Positions 1-9,842 of a stretch of 64,000 bases of DNA are shown here, in pieces; the stretch's first letter is position 1, and the number at the start of each line of letters is the position of its first letter. The DNA is from Nostoc sp. FACHB-110. GTDB lineage: Bacteria; Cyanobacteriota; Cyanobacteriia; Cyanobacteriales; Nostocaceae. Position numbers and translations under genes: made by a program. The notes under the pieces are model-generated. The model did not search any database, had not been told where the DNA came from, and saw only the letters and a list, made by a program, of their open reading frames with translations. The DNA is taken from NCBI RefSeq assembly GCF_014697425.1, contig NZ_JACJRU010000012.1:1-64000 (forward strand). The letters are read 5' to 3'.

Positions 1-201
<201 letters not shown>

Positions 202-221
202 TTCTTGAAGTCTAGTTAAAT

Positions 222-255
222 AAAAAAGCGTCTCCCTAACGGGGGGCGCTTTTTT
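222..255 (+). terminator. Rho-independent terminator of psbA
   Basis: An inverted repeat AAAAAAGCG ... CGCTTTTTT with a C-run/G-run inner stem (CTCCC/GGGGGG) ends in a T tract about 20 bases after the psbA stop. Confidence 0.85.
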
Positions 256-458
256 AGTTTCTCAGACTAACCACAGAGGCGCAGAGATCACAGAGTAATG
301 AGAATTTGAGAAGCTTTATGCCTAAGTCCTAATAACATTAAAATAATTGTCAAGAAACTTTTTTGCTGAATATTGCAAAAGAAAGCACAAACATAAAAAT
401 TAATTTTCATAAAAACTCTAGGTACAATACATAAGCCTCCTTCTTTTTTCGTAATATC

Positions 459-1547
459 ATGGGCAATACTTTTGGGCATCTATTTCGGATCACTACTTTT
501 GGCGAGTCTCACGGCGGGGGCGTGGGTGTTGTGATTGATGGTTGTCCTCCGCGACTGGAAATTTCTGCTGAAGAAATTCAAATAGAGTTGGATAGAAGAA
601 GACCAGGACAAAGTAAAATTACAACTCCGCGTAAGGAAGCTGATAGCTGCGAGATTTTGTCTGGTGTGTTTGAGGGTAAAACTCTAGGAACACCAATTTC
701 GATTTTGGTGCGGAACAAAGATACTCGTTCCCAAGATTATGACGAGATGGCACAAAAGTATCGCCCTTCTCATGCAGATGCAACTTATGATGCTAAATAC
801 GGGATTCGCAATTGGCAAGGCGGTGGGAGGTCATCGGCGCGGGAGACAATTGGTAGAGTAGCGGCTGGTGCGATCGCTAAAAAAATTCTTCGGCAAGTTG
901 CTAATGTAGAAGTGGTTGGTTATGTCAAACGCATCAAAGATTTAGAAGGCGTAGTTGATCCTAGCACCGTCAAATTAGAACAGGTAGAAAGTAATATTGT
1001 GCGCTGTCCTGATGGGGAATGCGCTCAAAAAATGATTGAATTAATCGAACAAACTGGTAGACAAGGTGATTCTATCGGCGGTGTTGTAGAATGTGTGGCG
1101 CGAAATGTGCCGAAAGGTTTAGGTGAACCAGTTTTTGATAAATTAGAAGCCGATATTGCCAAGGCTGTAATGTCTTTACCAGCTAGTAAAGGTTTTGAAA
1201 TTGGTTCCGGTTTCGCTGGCACTTTATTGACAGGTTTTGAACATAACGACGAATTTTATATTGATGAAAATGGGGAAATTCGCACTGTAACTAACCGTTC
1301 TGGCGGAATTCAAGGAGGCATTTCTAACGGCGAAAATATTATTTTACGTGTTGCATTTAAGCCAACAGCAACTATTAGGAAAGAACAAAAAACAGTTACC
1401 CGTGAAGGTGAAGAAACTTTATTAGCGGGGAAAGGCAGACATGATCCGTGTGTACTACCGCGTGCAGTCCCGATGGTTGAGGCGATGGTGGCACTGGTAT
1501 TATGCGATCATTTGTTGCGTCATTATGGACAGTGTAAGGTTTTATAA
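459..1547 (+). CDS. aroC: Chorismate synthase
   Basis: Converts 5-enolpyruvylshikimate-3-phosphate to chorismate, the last step of the shikimate pathway, using reduced FMN. The 362-residue length is normal for the family. Seen in the protein: the N-terminal signature FGESHG (residues 14-19), the central signature [17 protein letters not shown] (about residue 122), QGGISNGE near residue 285, and the C-terminal [17 protein letters not shown] block. The start [12 protein letters not shown] is the usual one for the family. The gene stands alone between psbA and a small sugar-transporter-like gene and has its own terminator. Confidence 0.97.
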   Translation: MGNTFGHLFRITTFGESHGGGVGVVIDGCPPRLEISAEEIQIELDRRRPGQSKITTPRKEADSCEILSGVFEGKTLGTPISILVRNKDTRSQDYDEMAQKYRPSHADATYDAKYGIRNWQGGGRSSARETIGRVAAGAIAKKILRQVANVEVVGYVKRIKDLEGVVDPSTVKLEQVESNIVRCPDGECAQKMIELIEQTGRQGDSIGGVVECVARNVPKGLGEPVFDKLEADIAKAVMSLPASKGFEIGSGFAGTLLTGFEHNDEFYIDENGEIRTVTNRSGGIQGGISNGENIILRVAFKPTATIRKEQKTVTREGEETLLAGKGRHDPCVLPRAVPMVEAMVALVLCDHLLRHYGQCKVL

Positions 1548-1576
1548 GAATTAAACGTAAATTGTCATGATTTTTT

Positions 1577-1605
1577 AAGGGTGAGTTAAATGCTTACCCT
1601 TTTTT
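1577..1605 (+). terminator. Terminator of aroC
   Basis: A 9-bp stem AAGGGTGAG / CTTACCCTT with one G-T wobble and a 7-base loop is followed by a T run, 30 bases after the aroC stop. Confidence 0.7.
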
Positions 1606-1671
1606 CAGTTTTTATGTAGCTTTTTTAGCATAGTATTAAACTGAAATTGCTGTAGAAATGGGAAGGCAAGA

Positions 1672-1926
1672 ATGGATTTTTTGACTATTTTAGGATTAAT
1701 TGCAGGGGCATTAACTACTATCGCGTTCTTGCCTCAGATGTATAAAACTTGGCAATCAAAGTCCGCAAAAGATGTTTCTTTTGTAATGCTGATTACATTT
1801 ATGAGTGGTCTTTTATTATGGTTAATTTATGGGCTAGCTCTCAATGCTTTGCCAATTATTATTGCTAACGCGATTTCGTTTATTTTTAATTTGATAATTT
1901 TAGTTTTAAAAATTAGGTACAAATAA
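1672..1926 (+). CDS. SemiSWEET-type small sugar transporter (PQ-loop/MtN3 family)
   Basis: An 84-residue protein with three predicted membrane helices (about residues 5-22, 38-57 and 60-80), the size of a bacterial SemiSWEET, which works as a dimer to move small sugars across the plasma membrane. The PQ motif FLPQMYKTWQSKSAKDVS (residues 19-36) and the following LLLWLIYG are characteristic. A GGAAGG ribosome-binding site lies just before the ATG. The substrate cannot be told from sequence. It converges on mutL, with only 6 bases between the stops. Confidence 0.85.
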   Translation: MDFLTILGLIAGALTTIAFLPQMYKTWQSKSAKDVSFVMLITFMSGLLLWLIYGLALNALPIIIANAISFIFNLIILVLKIRYK

Positions 1927-1932
1927 TAAAAT

Positions 1933-3603
1933 TTATATACCGTGACTTTTACCAATTACCCAATGTCTACGGAAAAACCTTGCCAAGGCAGATTCTTCTA
2001 GTGATAAATAAATAGGTCTGCCGTGGGGACAAGTGCGGGGGTTGCGAGTGCGTTGCCATTGGTCTAATAGAGTTTGCATTTCTGGTAAATTCATTGGTGT
2101 GCCATTACGAATGGCACTACGACAGGCAACCGCAACTTGAGCAGTTTGTAAATCTCCACCCCAACTCAGTTCTAAAATTGCTTCTGCACAGTCTTCTCGC
2201 TGCTGAAAAAGTGCGGGTATATTACGAACTGCCCAAAGTTGTTCGCCAAAGGTTTCTATTTCTAAACCAATACGTTGTAGTTGAGAAACTTGTGCTGGTG
2301 ACAATTGATAAAGAATAATTGATGGTTCAACTGGGACAAGTTGCCAATTATCACATATTTGTTCGTACAACACTCGCTCGTGGGCAATGTGTTGTTCTAC
2401 TAGCCACATCCCACCAGGATGTTCGGCCACAATATAAGTATTGCTCACTTGGGCAATTGCTTTTAATGAGTGCTGAGTATTTTCGGTTTTGGGATTAAAG
2501 TTATAACCGCCTTTTTCTTCTGCGGCTTTAAGTAATTTGCTAACTCTAGTTGTATGGACTGCTTCTTTAAAATTGGCAGCGTCAATGCGGAGTGCTTGGT
2601 CAATTGCTTGGGTGATTTGTTCTTGCCAATAGTTTAGTTCATTTAGATAAATTTCTGTTTTTGCTGGGTTGCGATTCCAGTTAATTTGGTCGGGAGAAAT
2701 CGTCAGATGTAATAAACAAATAGGATAGCGATCGCGTGGTAATGTCCTATGAAACGCTGATAAAATTGTTTGCTCCAGTTCTATTGATTTCACCATTCTC
2801 CCATTAATCGCTATCCGCACCCAGTCGGGGCGATGGCGGTGACAACGGTCTGGTAGTCCTACTACTAAAGAAAGTGCTGAGTTGGAGATGGGGAGTGGGG
2901 AGTTGGGAGGGTGAGGAAGTTCGAGTTTGAGTTCTTGTAAGTCGCCTTGCCGGATTTGCGGTAAGATTTGCGGCAGTAGTTGTCCGGTGGTGGCGGCTGG
3001 GGAAATAGTGAACCATACTTTGTCATTTTGCCAAATTTGCCATGTTACTTGCGGATGACAAAGGGCAATTTGATGAATTACGGCTTGTACAGCTTTCATT
3101 TGCTGTGTTGCACTGGGTAAACCTTGACGGCGAGATGGACAATTGCCGAAAAGATTTGAAACTGTGACTACTGTACCAGGTGCGATCGCTGTTGCTGTGA
3201 CTTCTTTTGCTTTGCCATCATCGCCATAAATAACCTGCCATCCTACATCACCATTGGCTGGACGGCTCAAAATTTCTAAATCTGCCAAAGTTGTTAAGCT
3301 ATGCAAAGCTTCACCGCGAAATCCCAAGCTGTTAATTTTCCATAAATCATCACTAGAGCGGATTTTACTAGTGCTATGGGCTGTGGCTGCTTGTTGCAAG
3401 TCATCTATCTTCATACCACAACCATTGTCGGCAACGCGGATGCGCCACTGCTGGGGCCATAGATAAACCACAATTCTTGTTGCACCTGCATCGAGAGAAT
3501 TTTCTACCAATTCCCGAACTACAGATGCCAAAGAATCTATTACCTCACCAGCTGTAATGAGATATACGACTTCGGTTGGTAAAGGTTGAATAGTAGATGC
3601 CAT
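1933..3603 (-). CDS. mutL: DNA mismatch repair protein MutL
   Basis: Mismatch-repair matchmaker ATPase. The N-terminal GHKL domain shows ELVENSLDAGAT (motif I), DNGCGM (motif II), GFRGEAL (motif III) and NRNPAKTEIYL. The C-terminal dimerisation half shows EQHIAHERVLYE near residue 400, ACRSAIRNG and CPHGRP near the end. The last motif and the EQHIAHE stretch resemble the metal site of endonuclease-type MutL, but the first Asp of DQHA is Glu and the Ala is Ile here. A 556-residue length is normal for cyanobacteria. No mutS lies in the window. Confidence 0.95.
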   Translation of the reverse strand: MASTIQPLPTEVVYLITAGEVIDSLASVVRELVENSLDAGATRIVVYLWPQQWRIRVADNGCGMKIDDLQQAATAHSTSKIRSSDDLWKINSLGFRGEALHSLTTLADLEILSRPANGDVGWQVIYGDDGKAKEVTATAIAPGTVVTVSNLFGNCPSRRQGLPSATQQMKAVQAVIHQIALCHPQVTWQIWQNDKVWFTISPAATTGQLLPQILPQIRQGDLQELKLELPHPPNSPLPISNSALSLVVGLPDRCHRHRPDWVRIAINGRMVKSIELEQTILSAFHRTLPRDRYPICLLHLTISPDQINWNRNPAKTEIYLNELNYWQEQITQAIDQALRIDAANFKEAVHTTRVSKLLKAAEEKGGYNFNPKTENTQHSLKAIAQVSNTYIVAEHPGGMWLVEQHIAHERVLYEQICDNWQLVPVEPSIILYQLSPAQVSQLQRIGLEIETFGEQLWAVRNIPALFQQREDCAEAILELSWGGDLQTAQVAVACRSAIRNGTPMNLPEMQTLLDQWQRTRNPRTCPHGRPIYLSLEESALARFFRRHWVIGKSHGI

Positions 3604-3822
3604 AAATTCTAGTTTAGGCTAGCAAGCAACTCTTGAATAAAATAAGTATTTTTCTCTACATAAATATAAGTTTTGCTGATGGGTAATAACTTAGCTGCCA
3701 ATATTCACGAATTGAAGTCTCGTTTGGAATGGAGTCAACCAGCTTTGACAATTAGGGAATAGGGAGTGGGGAAAGAGATTTGAGATACATTTATCTAGCC
3801 CCTCACCCCTAACCCCTTTTCC

Positions 3823-4866
3823 CTAATCTTTCATCGCCATCACTTTGGATGTTTCTGGTTGTAGCAACCCGTTTAATAGAGATGCTGGACGATGGCTATG
3901 AGGCCAAGCAAAAGCATGGCGAAAAGCTGCATCCTGACAAGCTTGTAGTTGTTGGAAGTTAATAATGTCGTAAGTCAAAAGATTTTCATATTCAAATGGC
4001 AAACGAACATTATGTAAACCAGCATTATCAGTACAAATGGCAATATCTACTCCAGCCTCAAAACAACGGTCAAAAACTGTTTTGAGTTGGCGGATATCTT
4101 GTAAAGTGCCTGTTTTAATGTATGTTGTTGGGCAGATTTCTAAACACTGACCTCGTTTTGCCACATCAGGGAGTAACTCTGGATACAACAAAGGAATTTG
4201 GATACCATGACCAATCCGTTGAAGATATGGTAATAGTTCTGGGTAACAACCCGCACTAGTTTCGTAAAAGTGTCCGGTGGTGTTGATGTTTTGCGATCGC
4301 GCATAATCATATAGACTAATCCATTCTTGCAGGCGATCGGCATAATAGCTATCACCACCCGCTACATCTATGCCACATACATACTGTCTGTTCTGTACTG
4401 CTAAATCAATAATTGCCTGATTCACCTCATAAGGAAGGCGTGAGTGCATACAGAGAATTTGGCTAGTGACAATGGGACATTCTTGTATCTGGCTGGCTTT
4501 ACCCACCACCTCTACTATTTCTGCCATTTTGTCAATTCTGGCTGATTGACTCAGATGTTCTGGTGTTCGCAGATAAGGTGTATAGCGCAGTTCTAGATAA
4601 GCCAAATTTTCAAATATATAAGCACCCCGCACCAGGCGATAAATAAAGTAAGGCAAGGTGTCTACAGTTTGCACACTTTCAACTAAAGTATGCAATTCCA
4701 GATATTCATCTAAGGTATTGCGCGGTCTGGTGTAAAAATCTTCAAATTCTCCATAGCTAGGAAAACGGGAAATCAATTCTGAAGAATGTCGCTCAAAATA
4801 ACGCCATAAAACACGCGGTACAACAGAACCGCCCAAATGCCGATGTAATTCTGCATGTAAAGCCAT
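3823..4866 (-). CDS. Adenosine deaminase-like metal-dependent hydrolase
   Basis: A 347-residue member of the amidohydrolase/adenosine deaminase superfamily. Seen: N-terminal metal motif HRHLGG (residues 8-13, compare HTHLDG), GIDVAGGD in the middle, RIGHGIQIP, CPTTYIKTGT and TDNAGLH. Canonical adenosine deaminases have HAGE with a catalytic Glu and SDDP; here the corresponding segments read TGHFYETSAG and CTDNAGLH. The fold is therefore clear but adenosine as substrate is uncertain. The gene is monocistronic between mutL and a TPR gene transcribed the other way. Confidence 0.85.
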   Translation of the reverse strand: MALHAELHRHLGGSVVPRVLWRYFERHSSELISRFPSYGEFEDFYTRPRNTLDEYLELHTLVESVQTVDTLPYFIYRLVRGAYIFENLAYLELRYTPYLRTPEHLSQSARIDKMAEIVEVVGKASQIQECPIVTSQILCMHSRLPYEVNQAIIDLAVQNRQYVCGIDVAGGDSYYADRLQEWISLYDYARSQNINTTGHFYETSAGCYPELLPYLQRIGHGIQIPLLYPELLPDVAKRGQCLEICPTTYIKTGTLQDIRQLKTVFDRCFEAGVDIAICTDNAGLHNVRLPFEYENLLTYDIINFQQLQACQDAAFRHAFAWPHSHRPASLLNGLLQPETSKVMAMKD

Positions 4867-5253
4867 AATATTTTTTGTAGAAAATTTTGATTATGTTAAC
4901 AAAAATATAAAAATAAAAATCTCTATTATGAGAAAGATTTGGTAAAGCTAAGGTTAATTAAAAAGATGGTATTGGTTCTGGAAATGCAATGTTGACATCA
5001 ACCTCCCAAATAATTAATGAGACTATTGGTCAATTAACGATTTACTTTAAGTTTGATCCAAATGGGTCGCAGGCGGGCAGGGAGAAAGGATTAAAAACCA
5101 ATGGATTTGGATCAGGATTTTCGGGAAATCGTATAAAACTGGAGTTTAGCGTTTGTAGGCAGAAAGTTTAGCGGTACTAGCTTGCTGTCTGAGACAGTTT
5201 TCGCCATGATAAATTGTGGAATCTCCACCGCAGATAGACACAGGTAAACCCAG
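4867..5253. other. Intergenic region, no gene recognised
   Basis: This 387-base gap lies between divergent genes and must hold both promoters. A 60-codon open frame at 4989-5171 has no family resemblance and no clear ribosome-binding site, so I do not call it a gene. Confidence 0.6.
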
Positions 5254-6060
5254 ATGATTAAGTTAATTAGTGTTGTTCTTTGTCTGTTACTTGTGTTTGG
5301 CTGGGGTCAACCAGTCATGGCACAATCCCAACAACCCAACTTTACACCAGAAGAACTACAACAAGGGGATGAGTGGGCAAATCAAGCGTTTGCAGCGACA
5401 AATCAGGGTGACTTTGCCACGGCTGAAAAATACTGGACAAAGATTATTGAGAAATTTCCCACCAATGCGGGTGCATGGAGTAATCGCGGAAATTCGCGGG
5501 TGAGTCAAAATAAGCTGCAAGAAGCACTAGCAGATTACAACAAAGCTGTAGAATTGGCTCCGAATGTGACAGATCCCTATTTAAATCGGGGGACAGCTTT
5601 AGAAGGTTTGGGAAAATGGGATCAGGCGATCGCAGATTACAACCACGTTTTAGAATTAGATCCTAACGATGCAATGGCTTATAACAATCGTGGTAATGCC
5701 AAAGCAGGTTTAGGAAAATGGGACGATGCGATCGCAGATTATAAAAAGTCTACCGAAGTCGCCCCAAATTTTGCCTTTGCTCGTGCTAACTATGCGATCG
5801 CTTTATATGAAAATGGTCAAATAGAGCCAGCAATCCGCGAAATGCGAAATATTGCGCGGAAATATCCCAAATTTGCTGATGTGCGTGCAGCTTTAACCGC
5901 CGCTTACTGGGTAAACGGACAAAAAGGTGAAGCCGAAAGCAACTGGGTAGCGGCTTATGGCTTGGATAACCGTTACAAAGATATCAACTGGGTGAAAAAT
6001 ATCCGCCGTTGGCCGCCTAGTATGGTGGCTGCTTTAGATAAGTTCTTGAAACTGGAATAA
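5254..6060 (+). CDS. Exported TPR-repeat protein
   Basis: A 268-residue protein with an N-terminal signal peptide (residues 1-23, hydrophobic LCLLLVFGWGQPVMA followed by QSQQ). It then has four to five tetratricopeptide repeats, for example AWSNRGNSRVSQNKLQEALADYNKAVELAPN and two very similar copies with GLGKWDQAIADYN / GLGKWDDAIADYK; the DNA of the copies contains HIP1 octamers at the same place. The protein is likely in the thylakoid lumen or periplasm, as a protein-protein scaffold, possibly for photosystem assembly. That role is an inference. Confidence 0.85.
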   Translation: MIKLISVVLCLLLVFGWGQPVMAQSQQPNFTPEELQQGDEWANQAFAATNQGDFATAEKYWTKIIEKFPTNAGAWSNRGNSRVSQNKLQEALADYNKAVELAPNVTDPYLNRGTALEGLGKWDQAIADYNHVLELDPNDAMAYNNRGNAKAGLGKWDDAIADYKKSTEVAPNFAFARANYAIALYENGQIEPAIREMRNIARKYPKFADVRAALTAAYWVNGQKGEAESNWVAAYGLDNRYKDINWVKNIRRWPPSMVAALDKFLKLE

Positions 6061-6070
6061 TCAGGGAAGC

Positions 6071-7366
6071 CTAAAAATCACAAGCATTCTTCAGGCAGAC
6101 AACTAAATTGTCTGCCAATTTTTCCATCGAATTTTGGCTAATTGCGGGCAGAGAAAATGTAAAATTTAAGTTCATTTTGCTGTCAAAAGTTGATACAGCC
6201 AAACTGACAACACCACCAAAAACTCCCTGTGCTGGCAAAAAGCTGATTTGCTCTAATTCTAATTGTCCGTAAAATTTAGGAATTTTCACCTTGCCAATAT
6301 TAGTTACAGACACACTTGCGGGTGCATGATTAGGTTGTGTCAGTAAGAATTTGATAACCTGTTTATACATCATAATAATGCTGAAGAGATTATCAGAATT
6401 CAACCCTGCGATTAGATTTTGTCTGACTTCCCGCGCTAAATCCCAGAAGGTTGTTTTGCTATTGAGCGTATGAAATGAAGTGATAGAAGAAATCAAAACA
6501 TTCAGATTGTTTTCACTCACAAGCGATCGCAACCTTTGACGCAAGTTAACATAAGACCAACAACTTAAACAAACATCTTTTCTCTCGTAACCAGAGATTT
6601 GATTAGCTGCTGCAAACATCAACGCTGCACATAACGCGCCTTGTACGGTTGTCTTTTCCTGTCTGCAAAAATCTACTAATTTTTCCGTTAGTTCTTTATC
6701 TAGTTGTCGGTGAACCAACCCACAGCGACGCGATTCTATCGGGACACATTGCTCAAACTTTAAGGCTTTTGGTCGATACCACAAATGCTTAAATTGCAAA
6801 TTCAATAACGAGAAAATGCCTTTGATTTTACCCCGCCATCCTTGCATTGATTCTGGCAGCAGTTCAGCAATAGGTGGTAATACAGGCAAACTCTCAACAG
6901 AATTAACTAATTCCCCATCTGTAATTTTTTGACAATAAGTTAATAGTTCTGAGTGGAGTTGGACGCTAGATAAACCATCTGAAATAGCATGGTGCAAGAT
7001 TGTAATGAGATAATTTATCTGATTATCACTCGGCGATTTAACTAGAATACATCGTGCTAAAACTGCATCACTCGCTATTTTTTCGTTCATTTCTGCAATC
7101 ACAACCTCTTGCCAATGCTGGCTATGAACGCTACGCAAAGGAATTTGAATTGCTCCTGCTTCAAAGCACAGCCGATTTAGGGAATTAACAATTCGAGCAT
7201 TTAACAGAGGATGACGCAACTGAACAATAGCAAGAGCTTTTCTCAGGATTTCTTCATCTAAACACCCAATAATTCGGCTAATTGTCACTACATTGAATGA
7301 ACCACCAGTCTGATTAATTATTTCCAAACCCTCCTCAATGGGAGTAAGTTGACGATTGACTGCCAT
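6071..7366 (-). CDS. Stand-alone condensation-domain acyltransferase (PapA/WES-like)
   Basis: A 431-residue protein of the CoA-dependent acyltransferase/condensation fold. The catalytic HHxxxDG motif is present as HHAISDG (residues 125-131), and the N-terminal half opens with the typical RHPLLNARI segment. No adenylation or carrier-protein domain is attached, and no NRPS or polyketide gene is nearby, so it is probably a free-standing acyltransferase forming an ester or amide, like PapA5 or alcohol acetyltransferases. The acceptor is unknown. The start ATG begins MAVNRQLTPIEEGLE. It ends 10 bases from the convergent TPR gene. Confidence 0.75.
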   Translation of the reverse strand: MAVNRQLTPIEEGLEIINQTGGSFNVVTISRIIGCLDEEILRKALAIVQLRHPLLNARIVNSLNRLCFEAGAIQIPLRSVHSQHWQEVVIAEMNEKIASDAVLARCILVKSPSDNQINYLITILHHAISDGLSSVQLHSELLTYCQKITDGELVNSVESLPVLPPIAELLPESMQGWRGKIKGIFSLLNLQFKHLWYRPKALKFEQCVPIESRRCGLVHRQLDKELTEKLVDFCRQEKTTVQGALCAALMFAAANQISGYERKDVCLSCWSYVNLRQRLRSLVSENNLNVLISSITSFHTLNSKTTFWDLAREVRQNLIAGLNSDNLFSIIMMYKQVIKFLLTQPNHAPASVSVTNIGKVKIPKFYGQLELEQISFLPAQGVFGGVVSLAVSTFDSKMNLNFTFSLPAISQNSMEKLADNLVVCLKNACDF

Positions 7367-7470
7367 AAATAACTAGATTTTGAATTATTGGGAATAAAAA
7401 GCAGTATGCAGTAAGAATGCGATCGCTTTGTTAGGTTAAGTATTCCCAATACCAACTAGTTATTATTTCA

Positions 7471-8250
7471 TCACAACAATAGTTCTGCTATTTTGACTGG
7501 ATTTAACTCTTCAACATTACTCACAACTATCGCGGCTCCGGCTTTTTGCAGTGTTTCACTGTATGCTTGAGCGCGTGCGGCTGTTTCTTGGACATGTGGC
7601 GGTAACACACCAACACCAACCCAAGGGCGATGTGGCTGTAATTCTCGCGCTTTCGTGACTGTATACATATCAGCGACAGTATCACCCACATAGATAACGG
7701 TGATGTTGCTGGGTTCATTCTCTAACTTCTCAACAGTGGCAAACAAACCTGTCGGATCTGGTTTACCGGGTGCATCTTCCATTGCAATCAATACTGGAGA
7801 ATGCAAACCCAAGCGTTTTTCTAAAATGAAATTAGCAGAACCGCGCGTCGCACCACTAAAAAATCCCCAAGCAATGTTAGCTTGAGTCAACTGCTGTAAA
7901 TATTCTGAGCTTAATAATAAAGGTTCATCACAAATATATCCCGTAAAATTATGCGGGTCTGGGCCACGATAACGGGCTTGAAAAAAAGCAACAATAGAGT
8001 TGTAGTCTAGCTTTTGTTGTTCTCTTGTCTTTCCTTGAGACTCAAAATAGCGGTAAATTAATTCTTGGGATGCTTCCCAATCATTATTCCAAACGCCTTC
8101 AGACTTGAGTTGGTCAATATCTAACGGTGTGGGACGATATGCAGCGTTAGTAAAATACTCTACAGTATCAGCGATCGCTCGGCGATAAGAACCGCCGACA
8201 TCGCGCACAACGCCATCAATATCAAAAACGACAATTGCTTGTGCAGTCAT
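7471..8250 (-). CDS. HAD-superfamily (subfamily IA) hydrolase
   Basis: A phosphatase-type protein of about 259 residues. Seen: nucleophile motif FDIDGVVRD near the N-terminus, GFFSGATRGS (motif II Ser/Thr), GKPDPTGL (motif III Lys), and YVGDTVADM (motif IV acids). A GTG 15 bases upstream, at 8265, could also start the frame; I prefer the ATG at 8250 because the protein then begins right before the first beta strand, as in relatives. Substrate unknown. The gene is close to the acyltransferase gene (7366) but separated by about 100 bases. Confidence 0.8.
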   Translation of the reverse strand: MTAQAIVVFDIDGVVRDVGGSYRRAIADTVEYFTNAAYRPTPLDIDQLKSEGVWNNDWEASQELIYRYFESQGKTREQQKLDYNSIVAFFQARYRGPDPHNFTGYICDEPLLLSSEYLQQLTQANIAWGFFSGATRGSANFILEKRLGLHSPVLIAMEDAPGKPDPTGLFATVEKLENEPSNITVIYVGDTVADMYTVTKARELQPHRPWVGVGVLPPHVQETAARAQAYSETLQKAGAAIVVSNVEELNPVKIAELLL

Positions 8251-8417
8251 GGTTGCATGGATCACAATTTAAACTTTTCCGATTTTAAATTGGATAAGTA
8301 TCCATAATGAATACTTCTTCCCCATTTCCTACTCCCTGAAAAGTTTGGTCATTCGGCTAGATATTAAGTTACAATAAGCAATCGCAAACTTAGTAAGCTT
8401 ATGCCCGGATATGTCCC

Positions 8418-8430
8418 GGAGGTGTGATTG
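8418..8430 (+). promoter_or_regulatory. Ribosome-binding site deciding a TTG start (ycf65)
   Basis: GGAGGTG ends four bases before the TTG, and an in-frame TGA immediately precedes the start codon, so no upstream start is possible. Confidence 0.8.
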
Positions 8431-8727
8431 ACCAAGTTCATTCTAAAAATTCTTTGGTTGGAAGATAACGTTGCCCTAGCAGTTGACCAAGTTGTAGGTA
8501 AAGGTACTAGTCCTTTAACAAAGTACTTTTTCTGGCCCAGAAATGATGCTTGGGAAGAGTTAAAAAAGGAACTCGAATCCAAACACTGGATTACTGAGCT
8601 AGATCGCGTAGAATTGCTTAACAAAGCAACAGAAGTGATTAACTACTGGCAAGAGGAAGGTCGAAACCGTCCAATGGCAGAAGCTCAGTTGAAGTTCCCA
8701 GAAGTTGCTTTTACAGGTAGTGCTTGA
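8428..8727 (+). CDS. ycf65: Probable 30S ribosomal protein PSRP-3 (Ycf65)
   Basis: A 99-residue protein recognised as the cyanobacterial/plastid-specific ribosomal protein PSRP-3: [35 protein letters not shown] and the WPR-DAWEELK/INYWQE blocks are typical. The start codon is TTG: the frame has a TGA directly upstream (8425-8427) and a strong GGAGGTG ribosome-binding site lies at 8418-8424. It binds the small ribosomal subunit in plastids and cyanobacteria. Confidence 0.9.
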   Translation: MTKFILKILWLEDNVALAVDQVVGKGTSPLTKYFFWPRNDAWEELKKELESKHWITELDRVELLNKATEVINYWQEEGRNRPMAEAQLKFPEVAFTGSA

Positions 8728-8826
8728 TATTGCACAATTAGCTGTTTTGCTGTTTACCTGAACAGTGTTAATCTTCCAAAGTTTTCATGGGTTATCATCG
8801 CTACCATTTACTAAACAGCGATTTTT

Positions 8827-8894
8827 AAAACCGCCACAACCATACCTTGTTAGCTATTCTTTCAGGTAATGTGTAGGCGGTTTTGTCATTTTTA
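8827..8894 (+). terminator. Possible terminator after ycf65
   Basis: A perfect 9-bp inverted repeat, AAAACCGCC and GGCGGTTTT, encloses about 40 bases and is followed by a T-rich stretch. The large loop makes this less certain than the other terminators. Confidence 0.45.
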
Positions 8895-8994
8895 GAATAG
8901 GGAACAGGGAATAGGTGACAGTATTAATTGACCCCTGGTTTCTATGAGAAGATTGCATACAATGGTGTAATTTAAACTTAAAAAATAGTTATCT

Positions 8995-9780
8995 ATGTTG
9001 CGTTTATCTTACCAAGCTTTCATTACGCCGTTGGTAGCCTGTTTTTGTATCCTAGGCGTGAGTGCGCTACAATTCCCAAGATTACAATCACTGTTAATTA
9101 GTCAACAATCTTTATCCTCAGCAGTACTAGAAAAAGAGGTTAAAGCCGAACATCTGCGCTTGGCGGCGTTAAAGGAATTACCTAGTTTTGGTTATGACAA
9201 TTTAATGGCGAATTGGGCATATTTGAACTTTTTGCAATACTTTGGTGATGATGAAGCGCGAGATAAAACAGGTTATAGCCTGAGTCCAGAATATTTTGAC
9301 ATTATTATTAAACATGACCCACGATTTCTCGCATCTTATATAGGTCTTTCTACTAGCACTTCTATGTATGCTGCTATGCCAGAACGCGCTATAGACTTGA
9401 TGAAGCAGGGTTTAAAATCATTATCTCCCGAAGTGCCAGAAAAGTCTTATTATGTGTGGCGTTATAAAGGAATTGATGAATTGTTATTTTTAGGAAATGC
9501 CCATGCAGCAAAAGATTCGTTAAATATGGCTGCAAATTGGGCGAGTAATTTTTCGGATGAAGAAAGTAAATTTATCGCTCATAATTCTCATCAAACCGCC
9601 GTATTTTTGAGTCACAATCCTGATAGCAGATACGCGCGAATTGCTACCTGGGCAATGGTATTAATGAATAAAGTAGATGACAAAACTCGTAAAAGAGCAG
9701 TTAAAGAAATAGAGAGTTTGGGAGGAAAGGTAATTAGCACTCCAACGGGCAACAAAATTACTTTTCCTCCAAAAGATTAA
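8995..9780 (+). CDS. Conserved protein of unknown function with N-terminal membrane anchor
   Basis: 261 residues. A hydrophobic N-terminus (about residues 8-27, ITPLVACFCILGVSAL) looks like a signal anchor. The rest is mostly helical, and YFDIIIKHDPRFLASYIGLS followed by RAIDLMKQGLKSLSPE resembles TPR-like helical hairpins; KSYYVWRYKGIDELLFLGN is another likely pair. I do not recognise a named family. Possibly a membrane-attached TPR-like scaffold facing the periplasm or lumen. Confidence 0.7.
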   Translation: MLRLSYQAFITPLVACFCILGVSALQFPRLQSLLISQQSLSSAVLEKEVKAEHLRLAALKELPSFGYDNLMANWAYLNFLQYFGDDEARDKTGYSLSPEYFDIIIKHDPRFLASYIGLSTSTSMYAAMPERAIDLMKQGLKSLSPEVPEKSYYVWRYKGIDELLFLGNAHAAKDSLNMAANWASNFSDEESKFIAHNSHQTAVFLSHNPDSRYARIATWAMVLMNKVDDKTRKRAVKEIESLGGKVISTPTGNKITFPPKD

Positions 9781-9842
9781 ATCAATTAAAGTCTGAAGTA
9801 TAAAGTATGAGAATTAATTAACTCATACTTAAAGTTTAACTA

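Noticed and set aside
4989..5171. 60-codon plus frame before the TPR gene
   Set aside because: No ribosome-binding site and no family; probably chance.
6071..7366. Non-ribosomal peptide synthesis cluster
   Set aside because: Only one condensation-type domain, no adenylation or carrier domains nearby.
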